In this document: piece by piece, positions 4,863-5,895 of the stretch | Layout of the letters: every line of letters starts with the position of its first letter | Position numbering within the stretch: the stretch's first letter is position 1 | NCBI GenBank assembly: GCA_905480055.1 | Contig: CAJQOW010000142.1 | Span: 1 to 5,895 of the forward strand | Reading direction: 5' to 3' | Origin: an uncultured Acidimicrobiia bacterium | Lineage (GTDB): Bacteria; Actinomycetota; Acidimicrobiia; UBA5794 | DNA: 5,895 nucleotides | The notes under the pieces: model-generated | What the model was told of the DNA's origin: nothing | Seen by the model: the letters and a program-made list of their open reading frames with translations, nothing else | Database searches by the model: none | Translations under genes and position numbers: made by a program

Positions 4863-5222
4863 ATGCCGAAGTATGCCGCACTCATCTACACACCCGCCGA
4901 GACCGAAGGCGTTGGCACGCCTGAGGAATGGCAACAGGTCATGGCCGACTACACCGAGTTCGGTGAGAAGGCCGGGGCAGCTGGTGTCATCCTCGGTGGC
5001 GAAGCCCTCGAGGGCACGAACACGGCGACCACCGTTCGCGCCAGTGGCAAGGGCGGTGACGTCATCACGACCGATGGCCCGTTCGCCGAGACTAAGGACG
5101 TACTCGGAGGCTTCTACCTCCTCGAATGCGCCGATCTCGATGAGGCTGTTGCATGGGCGGCACAGATCCCCGGTGCGTGGCACGGCAGAATCGAAGTGAG
5201 GCCCGTCGCCAACTACGGGTGA
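4863..5222 (+). CDS. DGPF/YCII-family protein partnered with an ECF42 sigma factor
   Basis: This is a 119-residue soluble protein of the YCII-related (DGPF) family, a ferredoxin-like alpha-beta fold. Seen directly: the family start MPKYAALIYT (1-10), a helix with PEEWQQVMADYTEFGEKA (20-37), a GVILGGEAL segment (41-49), the name-giving motif TDGPFAETKDVLGGFYLLE (70-88) with DGPF at 71-74, and the terminal IEVRPVANYG. The start is set by the strong Shine-Dalgarno AAGGGGAGGA (4847-4856). Genes of this family are characteristically next to ECF42 sigma factors and are their targets. Here the sigma gene begins within a few bases of the stop, and an ECF-like promoter lies upstream. The biochemical activity of DGPF proteins is not established, so no reaction is assigned. 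Confidence 0.93.
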   Translation: MPKYAALIYTPAETEGVGTPEEWQQVMADYTEFGEKAGAAGVILGGEALEGTNTATTVRASGKGGDVITTDGPFAETKDVLGGFYLLECADLDEAVAWAAQIPGAWHGRIEVRPVANYG

Positions 5223-5224
5223 CC

Positions 5225-5895
5225 ATGACCGGATCGGTCGAAACGACGATACGACGCGAGGGTGGCCAGGTTCTGGCCACCCTCATCCGTCTCACTGGAG
5301 ACTTCACCCTCGCCGAGGATGCGCTCCAGGAGGCGACGATTGTTGCCCTTGAACAGTGGAACCGTGAAGGTGTGCCGGACAACCCGGCCGCCTGGCTCAC
5401 ACGGGTGAGCCGGAACAAGGCACTCGACCACATCCGACGCGAGGCGAAGCGAACCGACAAGGAGGTTGCCGCTACGCGGCTGCTTGCGAGCTCCAACGAG
5501 GGTCCCGAGCCCACCGACCCGCTCAGGCTGCTATTCACCTGCTGCCATCCAACGCTGTCCGAGGATGCCCAGGTAGCCCTCACCCTCCGCACCGTTTCCC
5601 AGCTCACGACACGAGAGATCGCGCGAGCCCTCCTCCAACCCGAGGCCACAGTTGGTCAGCGCATCTCGCGGGCAAAGACGAAGATCAAGACTGCTCACAT
5701 CCCGTACCGCGTCCCGTCCGATGCAGAGTTACCCAACCGCCTTCCGGTCGTCCTCCATGTGCTCTATCTGATGTTCACCGCTGGCTACGCCGCCTATGAG
5801 GGTCCGGCAATGGACCGGGTAGAACTCGCTGATGAAGCGATCCGGATCACACGGATGCTGGCGGACCTCATGCCAGATGAGCCAGAGGTACGGGG
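5225..5895 (+). CDS. ECF42-type RNA polymerase sigma factor (COG4941-like), 3'-truncated by the window edge
   Basis: The frame is open from here to the end of the window: 223 codons with no stop, of an expected 400 or so. The sigma2 region covers about 1-75, with GDFTLAEDALQEATIVALEQW (25-45) and NPAAWLTRVSRNKALDHIRRE (53-73). A linker leads to LLFTCCHPTLSEDAQVALTLR (102-122). The sigma4 helix-turn-helix is LTTREIARALLQPEATVGQRISRAK (127-151). The ECF42-specific C-terminal extension then begins (IPYRVPSDAELPNRLPVVLHVLYLMFTAGY, 159-188). The extension is TPR-like and needed for activity in characterised members; there is no anti-sigma gene in view. The start is uncertain: the ATG at 5225 lies 2 bp after the DGPF stop, while an in-frame GTG at 5219 would overlap that stop as GTGA. 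Neither has a clear Shine-Dalgarno, so translation probably couples to the DGPF gene. Confidence 0.93.
   Translation, partial: MTGSVETTIRREGGQVLATLIRLTGDFTLAEDALQEATIVALEQWNREGVPDNPAAWLTRVSRNKALDHIRREAKRTDKEVAATRLLASSNEGPEPTDPLRLLFTCCHPTLSEDAQVALTLRTVSQLTTREIARALLQPEATVGQRISRAKTKIKTAHIPYRVPSDAELPNRLPVVLHVLYLMFTAGYAAYEGPAMDRVELADEAIRITRMLADLMPDEPEVR

Overview
The window looks like an actinobacterial chromosome segment. It is GC-rich, all recognised genes are on the + strand, and it carries the tail of the conserved rpsF-ssb-rpsR-rplI ribosomal/replication cluster, with dnaB further downstream. The short 4-base gene overlaps, strong Shine-Dalgarno sites and SSB/DnaB sequence character fit Actinomycetota. 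I lean towards an Acidimicrobiia-like lineage, but this is an impression and was not computed. No stretch over 300 bases lacks a gene; the largest gap is 221 bases (3171-3391).

Layout. (1) 1-1149: ssb (5' end cut by the window), rpsR (bS18, cysteine-free form) and rplI (bL9), closed by a Rho-independent terminator at 1178-1202. (2) 1210-2200: two tandem DUF805 small membrane proteins, each with its own leader and each followed by a hairpin terminator. The C-terminal halves share a 126-bp block at about 91% DNA identity with an identical 33-residue stretch, while the N-terminal halves are only about half identical in protein. This is a mosaic pattern suggesting gene conversion. (3) 2203-3170: a two-gene operon of a multi-pass membrane protein and a small winged-helix regulator, joined by an ATGA overlap. 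It is driven by a clear sigma70-type promoter (TTGATA-N17-TACACT) overlapped by a perfect 17-bp palindrome that is very probably the regulator's operator. (4) 3277-4750: dnaB replicative helicase, intact and without intein, behind its own leader. (5) 4800-5895: a DGPF/YCII-family protein followed directly by an ECF42-type (COG4941-like) sigma factor that runs off the window. An ECF-like TGTCGA-N17-CGTC promoter lies upstream of the pair.

How they work together. ssb, rpsR and rplI are house-keeping, and dnaB belongs to the same conserved neighbourhood. Between rplI and dnaB, which are often close neighbours, sits an accessory insert of two independent modules (DUF805 pair; membrane protein plus regulator). 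The DGPF-ECF42 pair is a known conserved partnership, probably autoregulated here. I see no mobile element, CRISPR array or RNA gene, and no clearly new system. The most informative signals are the mosaic DUF805 duplication, the operator palindrome and the ECF promoter.
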